From Silene latifolia (lineage: Eukaryota > Streptophyta > Magnoliopsida > Caryophyllales > Caryophyllaceae), in contig NC_133526.1 in the NCBI RefSeq assembly GCF_048544455.1, positions 5,844,001 to 5,908,000 on the forward strand: DNA of 64,000 nucleotides, written 5' to 3'. The notes under the pieces were generated by a model, which saw only the letters and a program-made list of their open reading frames with translations, ran no database searches and was not told the DNA's origin. This document shows positions 11,939-22,520 of the stretch, piece by piece. Made by a program: the position numbers and the translations under genes. Positions within the stretch are counted from its first letter, which is position 1. Each line of letters opens with the position of its first letter.

Positions 11939-12382
11939 CTATCTCCTCAACGTCTGAAGGATATATTCCGCGTAAAGATCCCTGAAAATTGAACAAGATC
12001 GAAACAAAGAAAAGATTGGATATCAGACATTATTAAACAAGTTCGAGACAATTTAATAAGCTTACATTGAATGTTGGATGGCTTGATGAGCAGTCTTGGC
12101 TGGCAGAAATTCGTCCACTGCGACTTCTTTGTTCTCATTTTTCTTATCTGACACCATATAAGTTAAGAAAATTTTCGTGTAACCTGAGAAACTTGAGATA
12201 TGAATTTATTTGAAAGATAAATGCATAGTTAGTTATTGGATACAGTCCTCGAAAAAGCGCCTGATCTCAGCCAGACGGTGCGGAGGAAGTTGGTTGATAT
12301 CAGTATAGTGCATAACTTCAGGGTCGTCAGCACAAACCGCTATGATCTTATCGTCTTTCTCACCCTGATCGATCATAGGCAT
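11939..12382 (-). pseudogene. Truncated copy of soluble pyrophosphatase gene, last three exons
   Basis: This segment matches the 3' end of the intact pyrophosphatase gene at 15761-16200. It contains the equivalents of exon 7 (11939-11981), exon 6 (12066-12147) and the 3' part of exon 5 (12244-about 12382). Splice sites and coding sequence are almost unchanged, but the copy stops inside exon 5 at the residues MPMID. Right after that break, sequence from the edge of the small MULE in the intact gene's intron appears (about 12400). The copy therefore derives from a gene that already carried that MULE, and an internal deletion later removed the rest of exon 5 and the MULE tip. No upstream exons follow, so it cannot make an enzyme. 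Confidence 0.88.
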
Positions 12383-12661
12383 TAAAGTATAGTGCATAAA
12401 ATGTGAAATTCAACCCAGTTTTTTATTTTCAACCAAAATTACACCGAAAAATTCAATTGCATTAAAGTATTTCACCGGTAGATTTTGGAATTCTGACCCA
12501 TGCTGTTAGTTTCGTGATATTGTCTTCCGAGGGGACAAAATTCGGTATCCATTTTCTAATTGTTAGATAATGGTCATCGATCATTCAAGGACCTTGAGTC
12601 AAGACGAAATCGTATTCTTGTTTGGAAGTAAAACGAGCCACATAATAAGAAGGAAAATGAA

Positions 12662-12786
12662 AGGGCGTCACCGGGTGACACCCAATTTGGGCGCCACCCT
12701 CTCACATGGGGTGAGTGGGGACCCCTTCAATAAAGAATTGTTGTGAGAGGGTGGCACCCAATTTGGGCGTCACCCGGTGGCGCCCT
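12662..12786. mobile_element. Small MITE with ~45-bp inverted arms
   Basis: Arms beginning AGGGCGTCACCGGGTGACAC and ending GTCACCCGGTGGCGCCCT are reverse complements with a few changes and enclose about 35 bp. It is non-coding and much more GC-rich than its surroundings. No clear target duplication could be fixed. Confidence 0.7.
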
Positions 12787-13424
12787 ATCACTATCTAATA
12801 AGAAGAATTGGTAAGGTCTGTCAGGGTTAGCTTACCATTAATCGACCATTTTGCATTTAACTTTCTCATGAGCGATAGATATCCAATGTTTTTGTCAAAC
12901 ATTTTTATGATGAGGGAATGACGCCATGGCTTTTGAATAATCGCTTTCTCTGTCTTTGTGAGACAGATGCGACGGCAAAGTGCATCATCTTCTTCTTCAT
13001 TTATTATGAATTTTGGTTTTGATGATCTTCATTAAATAATTTGGCGTGTAATTGCTTACAATTTGGCCTAGATACCCCAGATTTTGACAATCTTCATTGA
13101 ATAATGGGGTAAGGGTATCATTGCAAACTTGATTATTAAAAAATCAACTGCCCAGCTTAAACGATAATGGAGTATAATGAATTGCAAATTGGGTGATGAC
13201 AACATACATTTTCTTAGTTATTTGTTAGACAAAATCTTTGATTATTGTGTAATTTAATAATATTAGTTAAAGTCCCTAAATTACCCTTTACTAGTATTTT
13301 GTTTGAAATTCAAAATAGTTAATTAAATTACAATTTTATCCCGGGTGTTACTGGATTTGAGTAACACATGTGGCGTTGTCTCATATTCCATTTGGAAAGT
13401 GATATATAAATATCACATTAGCAA
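12787..13424. other. Intergenic region upstream of F-box gene 3
   Basis: AT-rich sequence in which I see no gene or structured element. Confidence 0.45.
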
Positions 13425-13580
13425 GATATTTGGAAACGCAATCGAAATTAGAATCCTAGCAACAATCACTTTCCTAAACTCAATATACTATACTTTCTGT
13501 GTATGCATATATATATTCTTTGAGATTTAGGGTGTCATTACGAATTAGTATAAACATAATTTCCTTACTATTGGCTCGTA

Positions 13581-14753
13581 ATGGTAGACCGTCGAGTACC
13601 ATTAGATGTGATCCTAGAGATACTGGTTTGGTTACCGGCTAAATCCGCCCTACGCTTCAAGTGCGTATGCAAAGAGTGGTACGATCTTATAAACACCCCT
13701 CTCTTCGCTAAACTTCAACTTAACAAATCCCTCAAACCCGACTCACGACACAATCGTATCCTTATATGTGATGTTGCACTTGGTATAATTAGTATTGTTG
13801 ATGATCTATATGATCCCTTGAAATGGATCAAATTGAATTGGCCTAAGGATACCATAAGACACGGCGAGACCATACGTGTTGTAGGCTCTTGCAATGGCTT
13901 GGTTTGTTACAACGTTCGTTGTTGGAATGATGCTAACCCTACAGTTAGGTGCTTCCTTATATGCAACCCTACAACGCGCAATTTCATATCAATCCTGGGT
14001 TGCTCAGAGACGAAATGGATGGAGGGTTACTTATCATATGGGTTTGGTTACGATATTGAACACGATGACTATAAGATCGTAGCAACTAGTGATATTTGGA
14101 CGGAGAATGACAGTAGACATTTGTGTGTATACAGCTTGAAGACTGGTTTGTGGAGCTGGTCCTACCTTCCTAATGGCGGTTCAATCGGGAGATATGGTAA
14201 AATCATAAACGCACCGAAATATAGTAACAATATTCTATACTACCTTGTTTCACATGACACACAAGGCTTAACATTAAAGCGAATTGCTCGTTTTGATATC
14301 GTTTCTGAGAAATGGAAAGACGACCTTACTTTACCGGTTCAAGTGAATAATGTCGTACAAATTGGAAAGTTGGATGGATGGTTATATATACTTGCTGCTG
14401 ATAATTTTGGTTGTAGTTTAGGTGACATTTGGATGATGGAAGAAGATGGTTCATGGAAGAAGATGTTTCATCTTCCTATAGTTTTACGGGGGCGATGTCC
14501 AATTGCTCATTCCGGGTGTCATAGTTTACTGTTTCAAGTCTATAACAGTGACAGAATTGAACTGTTTTGGTATGATCAACGAGATAACACAAGGACACCA
14601 TTTAAACTATCAGAGACAATGCCGAGGGACATAGGATTATACATGCTTTGTATTGCAAGCCTCGTTGCGATTCCAGGAGGTTGCTCCTTAACTAAATTGC
14701 AACAACTTGAGGATGTGGATTATACATCTAATGTACTACCACCAGTTCTATAG
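13581..14753 (+). CDS. F-box/FBA-type protein, tandem copy 3
   Basis: This is a single-exon gene of 390 residues. Its N-terminus (MVDRRVPLDVILEILVWLPA) is a few residues shorter than in copies 1 and 2, and the F-box begins almost at once. The FBA features follow: SCNGLVC, FLICNPTTRNF, YGFGYDIEHDDYKIV, and the block ending ASLVAIPGGCSL. The frame is uninterrupted. The predicted role is a substrate adaptor of an SCF ubiquitin ligase with unknown target. The gene runs tail-to-tail with the pyrophosphatase gene, whose stop codon is about 1 kb downstream. DNA near the F-box and the C-terminus is almost identical among all three copies, while the middle is diverged. Confidence 0.93.
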   Translation: MVDRRVPLDVILEILVWLPAKSALRFKCVCKEWYDLINTPLFAKLQLNKSLKPDSRHNRILICDVALGIISIVDDLYDPLKWIKLNWPKDTIRHGETIRVVGSCNGLVCYNVRCWNDANPTVRCFLICNPTTRNFISILGCSETKWMEGYLSYGFGYDIEHDDYKIVATSDIWTENDSRHLCVYSLKTGLWSWSYLPNGGSIGRYGKIINAPKYSNNILYYLVSHDTQGLTLKRIARFDIVSEKWKDDLTLPVQVNNVVQIGKLDGWLYILAADNFGCSLGDIWMMEEDGSWKKMFHLPIVLRGRCPIAHSGCHSLLFQVYNSDRIELFWYDQRDNTRTPFKLSETMPRDIGLYMLCIASLVAIPGGCSLTKLQQLEDVDYTSNVLPPVL

Positions 14754-14803
14754 TTTCTAAGCATTATAATAAAGTTTTTTTAGTGATCGTTTCTTATGAG
14801 TGG

Positions 14804-14972
14804 GGATCCCCTGTCCCATTTGGTGTCCCAATGTGTGTGCCACTCCAATCACCTTCTAACACATCAACAAATTAATATAATTATTGCAATATTTTATTTT
14901 GCAACAAGTGATATGTCAATAGGTAAATGGAGTGGCACACATAATGGGACACAAAAGTGGGACAGATGATCC
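14804..14972. mobile_element. MITE with GGATCCCCTGTCCC ends
   Basis: Inverted arms of about 43 bp (GGATCCCCTGTCCCATTTGG at the start, GTGGGACAGATGATCC at the end) enclose AT-rich sequence, about 170 bp in all and non-coding. It lies directly downstream of F-box gene 3. Confidence 0.68.
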
Positions 14973-14997
14973 TTACTGGTTTCTTATATTGGTCATT

Positions 14998-15046
14998 TAT
15001 GAAAAGTGATCGTTGCTAGGATTTTAATTTCGATTGAGTTTCCAAA
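14998..15046 (-). repeat. Inverted fragment of the F-box promoter block
   Basis: This stretch is the reverse complement of the conserved block about 170 bp upstream of the F-box genes (3530-3580, 13430-13475), including TTGCTAGGATT and GAGTTTCCAAATATT. No F-box coding sequence follows on the minus strand. It appears to be a leftover of a rearranged or deleted inverted copy. Confidence 0.65.
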
Positions 15047-15297
15047 TATTGTACTGTAATCTAAGGAATCTAATGTCTTTTTCATAAAATAGTTTCCAAA
15101 TATAATGTTGTAATCTATTGTACGATGAGTTTGGGTTCCTCGGAAGGCGATCACATAGTGAAGGATGATTATTCCTTGTTATGATATGCTTCGGAAACTT
15201 TTGGGTCGGACTAAAAGATGGCACGCCGTAGATGGAGTTATCGACATCATCAACGACTGAGTGGCCTGGGATCGTACGAGGTTTTAGCATTTGATTA

Positions 15298-15425
15298 CTC
15301 CCTCTGTCCCGCCGTCCCAGACATTTATTGTCCTATTCCATTTTTGGGTGTCTCAGTCAATTGTTGTCCTTTCTAAATAAACTTGATGAGCAATTTGATC
15401 ATTCACACACAATTATCAAGAAATT
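15298..15425. mobile_element. Partial Stowaway-like MITE
   Basis: The sequence starts CTCCCTCTGTCCC after a TA and continues with CAGTCAATTGTTGTCCTTTC and ATGAGCAATTTGATCATTCAC, matching the first half of the complete MITE at 43203-43416. No matching right end was found, so this copy is truncated. Confidence 0.5.
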
Positions 15426-15760
15426 ATATTTGGTTTAGAATTCTGGATACAGAATTGCAGACTTGAGAGTAATCAAACGAGGTTTTTTTTTTATAAAATC
15501 AAACAAAAAATTGTATATGAATCTTGTTACCAAAAACATCACTTCCCTAGTGCTCGACTGGCTCCCGAATGTGGCCAGAGTATTTTCGGATGACCCATAA
15601 TGATTTTTGTTACCCAAAGACAAGAAAAAAAAATACAGTACATAAAAAGAGAATGAGACGAGACGACGTTGAATCTTCAACGAGTAACTCTGAGAAACAT
15701 GTCCGACTCCACCACATAAACCAACTGAGAAGAATTGCCGGTGAGAGTTTCTTGCATCAC

Positions 15761-18700
15761 CTATCTCCTCAACGTCTGAAGGATATATTCTGCGTAAAGA
15801 TCCCTGAAAATTCAACAGCAAATTAAACAAGATCGAAACAAAGAAAAGATTAGGTATCAGAGCGAGACAATTTAATATGCTTACATTGAATGTTGGATGG
15901 CTTGATGAGCAGTCTTGGCTGGCAGAAATTCGTCCACTGCGACTTCTTTGTTCTCGTTTTTCTTATCTGACAGCATATAAGTTAAGAAAATTTTCGTGTA
16001 ATCTACTGCAAAACTTGAGATATGAATTTATTTGAAAGATAAATGCATAGTTATTGGATACAGTCCTCGAAAAAGCGCCTGATCTCAGCCAGACGGTGCG
16101 GAGGAAGTTGGTTGATATCAGTATAGTGCATAACTTCAGGGTCGTCAGCACAAACCGCTATGATCTTATCGTCTTTCTCACCCTGATCGATCATAGGCAT
16201 CAGACCAATGGCCCGTGCTCGGAGAAAACAACCCGGGATTACTGGCTCCTGAGAAACACGGAAAATCAATGTACATATATTTGAGATTTTCATGAAAGTG
16301 ATGATAAGCCCCATAACTTTAGCCAATTGTGAGATTAAGCCCCATAATTTAGAAATGTAGTAATTAGGCTCCATAACTTTGATAAAAAGTGAAATTCAAC
16401 ACAGTTTTTTATTTTCAACCAAAATTACACCAAAAAATTCAATTTCATTCATCAATACAATTTACAAGTACACAATAAAACTTATTAAAAATATAAAATT
16501 GTGTGTGTAATTTATTAGACATCGTTGGAAATAAATCAATACATATATATAAAGCAGAAACTTTTCGAGCGATATTAGAGAGTCCAACTTTTTTAGAATT
16601 CCTATATATAAAATAATTTTTATATAAAATTATTATCATTATCCTAATAAGTGTAGATCTAACTTTTTTCTCTTAATAATTTATTAGAAAATTATCCCAA
16701 TCGAAGTAGATCTTAATAATTTATGAGAAAATAATCCTACCAGAAGTAGATCAATTATTTATGAGAAAAATAATACTAATAGAAGTGGATCTAATAATTT
16801 ATCTATTATTCTTTACTAAAATAATAATAGGAAAATAACTTTATAAAAAATAGGATAGGTTGATAACTTATACCTAATATAACATCAGTTTTCAAAACTT
16901 ATACCTAAGATAACTTTTTTTTTAAAACTTATACTAAAATCCCATTTTTTTCCATACTTCCTACCAAATCTCAAAAAATGATGTGATTGGACCATTTTAC
17001 CCTTGCTATTTAAAGTTCACCACCTTTTGTCCGCCCTATTAAACCTATAACCATCCCCACAACCACTTCCTCCCTGATTGACACCACCACTAATGTCGGC
17101 GCTGCCATTCCACGGATCTCTTCCCACGGCCGACCCCCTTAGTACCACCGTCAATCAGTCGAACAGCCAAAAGCCCCAATTCCTAACCCCTATTAAACTC
17201 TTCTTTTACTTTTTCTTCCTTCTCTCAAAAGAAATCAATTTAGCACCGATTTGTCATCACTTCTCCATCGTTATTGCCACCACTAGATTCGTGGGAGATG
17301 GGATGTTTTGGGTTGGATATAGGTTAAAGTTTGGGGGATTCTGGGTGCACCGTGTTCAGCATGGGGTGCGCTGGGATCGAAGGGGTTTGGTTTGGGTTAG
17401 GGTTTGTGGGTGTTCGACGCATTAAAGGTAGAGCTAGACAGCGTCGCTAGAGGGAGGACAATGGTGAGGCGCTAACGGTGGCACAAGCGGTGGTGCCAGT
17501 GAGGAATGAGGCAATTCGTGGTGTTGGTTAAGGTGGGGTTGGGTTGGGTGTTAATGGGTCACAGTGGTGGAGAAAGGGTGGGTGAAGTAAGTAATAAGGG
17601 TAAAATGGCCAAGGCATGTTGTTTTTTGAGATTTTGTATTAAATTTGGAGAAAAATGGGATTTTAGGTTTAAGTTTTAAATAAAAGTTATATTAGGTATA
17701 AGTTTTGAAAATTGATGTTATACTGAGTATAAGTTATCAATTTACCCTAAAAAATATTTATTTTAAAAATACTTATAACGTAAAAAAAGGCGATATAATA
17801 AACGTATAAAAGTGTTAAATTGCATATTTTATAAACATACAATAATTACAATTGTCAGAAAAAAACAAAAGAGATCCTAATTTTTTACAAATATAAAATA
17901 TTCTCCAAAATCTAAGTTGTTAGACGTTAACTACTTAGTGAAACCCGAGTAATAATAAAGATAATTTTATTTTAAAACTTTTTTTAATATTTAAAAGATT
18001 TACAAAATATTCGAGTTGTTAGTTATAACCAAACCCCTAAGTATCTTCCAAAAACCATGAGAAAAAGCTGATTTTTATTTAAAAAAAAAAAAAACATACT
18101 CCAGAAAAAGTAACATGTCATAATAGGAAAAAGAAGTATGGAATGACATTTACTTAGCATTTGGCTTTTACAATGGCGGCGGGAGGAGAAATTTTTTTTA
18201 TAATGACAATATTAGAAATAAACAACCTCAACGGTGGCATGAAATAGTTTTAATTCTGGATATGATTAGATTACCAATAATATTCACTTAAGATTAAAAA
18301 AAATTGAGCTATCATTAAAAAATATCAAATAAGTCTCATATCGATTTTGTCAAGCCAAAAATTTAAATACAAATGAACAAAGTCAAGAATTACAATTTTA
18401 TACGGGACTAATAATCCAAGAACCAACTAACTATAATTTTATGAATGAATGATAAATATATAGAAAAAGTGTGTGGACTGTATATAATCTGTTATTATAT
18501 CACCGAATTTCTTCTTCAAACTGGTTTCATATTCATATCAAATCCATAATAGACGTTAAAATTGTATCGAACTGCCAAATATACAAAATTATTCGGTTAC
18601 ATCAATTTTTACTTTCTAAATTCCAATTCATATATCTATGTGTTTTTATTCACTTAATTATTTACCGCGGTTTGTGTATGGCTGGTTATTACTATGTCAT

Positions 18701-21700
18701 GCACTGATTGTATATTTACAAGTGCAATAATTTTTGCAGTAGCTTTTCATAATTTTTTTTTTTTGGAAAATTTCATTTTGGTGCCCTGAGGTTTGCATAA
18801 TTCCACTTTTGTGTCCTGAGGTTTTGACTACTTTCCACTTTGGTAACCCGAGTTTTGAAAAAAAATTCCTTTTTTTGTTAATGGTTAACTGTGAGGTATC
18901 ACATATGAGTTTAGTTGAATATAAGGTACTGCTTAGTGTAATAGATTAAGTTAAAATAAAGACAACTAATTGCATAAATATTGGATATGAAGTGAAACAA
19001 TTGTACATATATAATTAGTAATTTGAAGCCATTTTCTTAAAATTGAAACTCCTTTTTGAAAATTTGTTCATTTTTTTTATTATAAATAAAGAGTAGAATA
19101 ATAATGTAAGATAATGATACTTGATTTTTTTGATAGGCAAAATTTCAAATAAACAAAAATAAGTTATAATTTTAATAAAATTAATCTAAAACTAATCGAG
19201 ATTAATAGTTGTATCCTAATATCCTACATTCCTACTCCCTCCAATCCACACAAAACTCTTCATTTGCTTTTTGGAGGTCAGACATTGAAAAGTTGATCAT
19301 TAATTCACTCAAAAATATATCACAAATCTACAAAATTAGATGTCGTATTATATATTTCGCATGGAGTTCATAAGGAACAACCAGTCTTAATGGTAGATAG
19401 TCAAAAACAAATTTATTGTTTAGAGATCTAACAAAAATCCTCCAAACAGTTTACATATATAATTGAGATACCTGTTGTTTTGTGTACCACCATTCAACCT
19501 TTACACTGTCGTATGCTTACAAAATGGAATATATTGGTAGATGTTTACAAAATGGAATATATATATTGGTAGATGTTGTAAGTTAATCTAATTTGTGAAT
19601 CTTATAAAAGTCAGTCTGAGTTATCACGTGTTCATTTTAAAGAATTAAACCACATTTTTGGGAATGACGTTTTAAATTGACTAAAATCAGTGGTGCGTAC
19701 AACAATAAAAATAGGTAACTACATAATATAATTAACGTAAACAAAAAAGAGTAGCTTTTATGTTAAATGGACCGATGATCCATTAATAATCAACTAAATC
19801 AACCCAATAGTTTCGTGTGTTCCGATTTTCAACATAGTTAGGCCATTTTTTTATCAACTTAATAGAACTTTACTACAAAACCATGACAATGTAAAATAAA
19901 CCAACGTTTGCAATCTATTATTGGCAACAAATTCTTAGAACATTCAGCATGCATATTGTAAAAGATGATCCTAATGGAAGCCTCATGCATTCTATGTAAT
20001 AGAATCACATATATTTTTGTACTGTTGTTTAGAGACTACTAATTTTATTGGAATTCAATATGGATTTGATTTTACGATAAGTATATAAACCAAAACACTC
20101 TGAATTGTAGATAGTCAAGGTAAACTTATACTATAAGATATCTAACATTTTCTCTAAACACACTAAATATAGATAATTATGATACACGTTGCTTTACGTA
20201 ACACCATTTAGTTTTACGTAGTTGTTATAGGTTAAAATAATTTGTAAAACTCATAAAGGTCTGTCTCAATTATTAAGGGCGGTTCATTTGGTAAGCTAAC
20301 GTTTTGTATTTAATTAAAAACCAGTTATGCCTATAACAATAACGAAAAAACCAACTACATACTCTTACAATCTTACTTGATGTTTTACAACTGAAATGAT
20401 AACTACTAAATGACAAAACTTCTATGATAAAAGCACTAATAGTTCATTGATGTTCAACTACACCAATCACGAACTTTTATTTTACCAATGATTTAAACAT
20501 AATAGAACCTTTTTTATCAACTATAGAATATATTTATACAGATGATTCTAATGGGAGCCCCGTGCATCGCACGGGCTTTTCAACTAGTATTTGAATGAAT
20601 TAAATAAAATTGAAAACTTGTAAATGTACTCTCATATGTATGTGAATTATAATAAAATTAGTAAAAAAGTATTAAAAATATTTTAAAAATTATGTTAATA
20701 AATTAAATAAATACTTTTAAAATGTTAATAATTATTTAGTGTACAATGAACTTATATATAAAATGATTTAATGATATGATTTATTAAGTTTAAAAGAGAA
20801 ATTAAGTTGGATTTTACTTTTTGTCAAAGTTATGGGACCTAATTACTACATTTATAACTTATGGGCTTAATTTCACAATTAACCAAAGTTAAGGGTCTAA
20901 TCACCACTTTTGCGATTTTCGTTTCAACTCAAGCATCAATGCTTTTACCTGCATAAGGACTAAGACATCCATGGGATCACCGTCTTCACACAATGTTCGG
21001 GGAATAAAACCATAGTTGTGAGGATAGACCACAGATGAGTACAATATGCGATCAACCTGTAAAAAACCGAGTAATGATATGTACACCAGTATATCAATTT
21101 ACGGCATTAAGCATGGACATATTAGCAATCTCCGCCTCGTTGCTTAGACGCTTACCACAATTAGCCCAGTTTTCTTGTCAAGTTCATATTTGACTTTGCT
21201 CCCCTTAGAAATTTCAACAACCTGTGAAAGAACATTAACAGATAAGTACGGTTTAATATCTCGAGTTAGCCGGATTGGATGGACATGATTTCATACACAG
21301 TTGTTAATTTGAGGAGCATTTGGTCCTGCCAATACAATTAGAGAAACGGATTAAGTCGAGTTGTATGCACTCACTATACAGCAATCTGAAAGACGAACAT
21401 TAAGGATATACAAGACTAGAATGGTAATTGTACCGATCTCAAGGTCGTGCCAAGGATGTGCAGCAACAGATCTCCTAGACATCGTCGATAGGATCCTCTG
21501 GTTTAACCTTGGAACAGAGCGGTTCACGGGCTTTGGTGGAACTTCAACTCCGTTCATCTCACTCGCCATGTTTCTGAAATTATCGACAAAATGATCATTC
21601 ATTCATTCATATAAAGCGAAACTAACATAAAGTTAGTACGATTGAAGGATTTTGATTTGCCATGTAGGAGTGAAAAATGAATCCATTCACAAAAAGCAAA

Positions 21701-22413
21701 TTGCATCGTAATCTCGCTCCAAATCACTTTAATCTAAACCACGATTACTTGTGTAAAGCGGTTTTATACAAATATTTAGGGGAAAAGGCAAGATATTCTC
21801 CCCAAATTTAAACCTAAATTGGGAAAACCATCGATCATTGCTCACATTGCTTACAAACTCTACACTTATAAAAATCCTCTTCTTGTATTCAATCAAATTC
21901 ATCACTAAACTCAAAACCATAATCAATCAAGTTATTAATCTAATCGAAACCAATAATCAAATGACACCAAAACAAAATTAAACATACCAAAACTAAAATA
22001 AATTTAATAACAATGCAAGCATTATAAATACAACATTGGCGGAACTAAGAGACTAGCAAGGGCGATCAACAACAACAAAAAATATAACAGTTGGTCTTTT
22101 TTAAGACGGACAGCTTAAATTGTGTCAAACTGTACACCACTTAGATAGAGGAGACAAGATTTTTGCTAATCCCTTAGCATTTTGTTTTTGTCTTATCTAT
22201 ATATTTGAACGATTTTAAAATTTGACTCATAACTTTCCTATTTTAATGCAGACGGAATTCGAATTTAGGTTATGACTTAAGAGTTCCACTTCCTTACCAA
22301 TTAAGCTAGTTAATATCTGTTTAGCCCCTTAAAAGTTCGTCCTAACGACAAATATTGGTTCCGTCACACTAATAAAAACATGAAAATAAGGGAACGAGAG
22401 GAAAGAAACGTAC
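15761..22413 (-). CDS. PPA: Soluble inorganic pyrophosphatase, seven coding exons
   Basis: The coding sequence runs on the minus strand from the ATG at 21569 to the stop at 15761. Exons: 21434-21569, 21297-21325, 21156-21221, 20949-21056, 16062-16248, 15885-15966, 15761-15803. All junctions are GT-AG and the sum is 651 bp, giving 216 residues, normal for plant soluble PPases. The enzyme hydrolyses PPi to two phosphates, normally in the cytosol and with Mg2+. Visible motifs: [13 protein letters not shown] (34-45), [17 protein letters not shown] (88-96), the metal-binding D102-G-D104-P-M-D107, and D134-QGEK-D139. Unusual residues are INNC near 52-55, where relatives usually have FNVV. A leader intron (about 21574-22413) is suggested by TTTCAG before the ATG and a GTACGT donor upstream. 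The intron after exon 4 is 4,700 bp because of nested transposons. I see no disabling change. Confidence 0.93.
16851..17749. mobile_element. TIR element with GC-rich interior, possible Pack-MULE
   Basis: Inverted repeats of about 140 bp (TAGGATAGGTTGATAACTTATA at the left, matching the complement of the right end) flank a clearly more GC-rich interior (about 17030-17580). The long TIRs suggest a MULE, though a target duplication was not identified. The interior contains short ORFs with no recognised domain and may be captured host sequence. Confidence 0.65.
19370..20587 (+). repeat. Tandem diverged Helitron 3'-end copies
   Basis: Blocks such as GTAGATAGTCAA, TTGTTTTGTGTACCACCATT/TTGCTTTACGTAACACCATT, TCATAAAGGTCTGTC and GATGATCCTAATGGAAGCC recur in the same order about 600 bp apart. 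The first copy ends in a decayed version of the terminal hairpin region and the second in the intact one. Confidence 0.6.
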
Positions 22414-22520
22414 CGAAAAAAATGGAAGAAAAGTGGAAGAAAGATGAGACGAAAATGAGATCTACAATGTTGGTATGTTTAAGTTATTATGGTGTTACAA
22501 AATGATGTAAAGAGTATAAA
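22414..22520 (-). promoter_or_regulatory. Probable pyrophosphatase promoter and leader exon
   Basis: On the minus strand a pyrimidine-rich leader ends at a GTACGT donor (22413). A TATA-like TATTTATAC lies near 22508-22518. The exact transcription start is not visible. Confidence 0.4.

Larger units (their letters stand above)
16536..20587 (+). mobile_element. Non-autonomous Helitron
   Basis: The 3' end is clear: hairpin CCCGTGC-atc-GCACGGG at about 20559-20575, then CTAG (20584-20587), then a host T, as in plant Helitrons. The proposed 5' end is TCAATACATATATATAAAGC at 16536 after a host A; this end is less certain. No Rep/helicase coding sequence was found. The interior carries a ~40-50-bp degenerate repeat near 16640-16800 (GAAGTAGATC units), an inserted TIR element (16851-17749), and two diverged tandem copies of the 3' region (about 19370-20000 and 20050-20587). 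Confidence 0.75.
16294..20913. mobile_element. Non-autonomous MULE split by a Helitron
   Basis: Terminal inverted repeats of about 100 bp (16294-16397 and about 20810-20913) share AATTAAGCCCCATAA-like and AAATGTAGTAATTAGG blocks. The flanks are a near-perfect 9-bp target duplication GATTTTCAT/GATTTTCGT (16285-16293 and 20914-20922), the hallmark of Mutator-like elements. Without the Helitron (16536-20587) it would be about 570 bp, a MITE-sized MULE with no coding capacity. It lies in the intron of the pyrophosphatase gene. Confidence 0.88.
16249..20948 (-). other. 4.7-kb pyrophosphatase intron filled by nested transposons
   Basis: The donor GTAAAAG follows VLVLMQ and the acceptor TTTCTCAG precedes EPVIPGCF. 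Of 4,700 bp, 4,620 bp is a MULE carrying a Helitron, so the original intron was only about 70 bp. Both splice sites are intact, so the gene can still be spliced in principle. Confidence 0.85.

Noticed and set aside
11811-11996. Separate small gene on the minus strand
   Set aside because: It is the shifted frame of the duplicated pyrophosphatase last exon plus its 3' flank.
15435-15830. 131-residue gene on the minus strand
   Set aside because: It overlaps pyrophosphatase exon 7 and the 3' UTR in another frame and has no family features.
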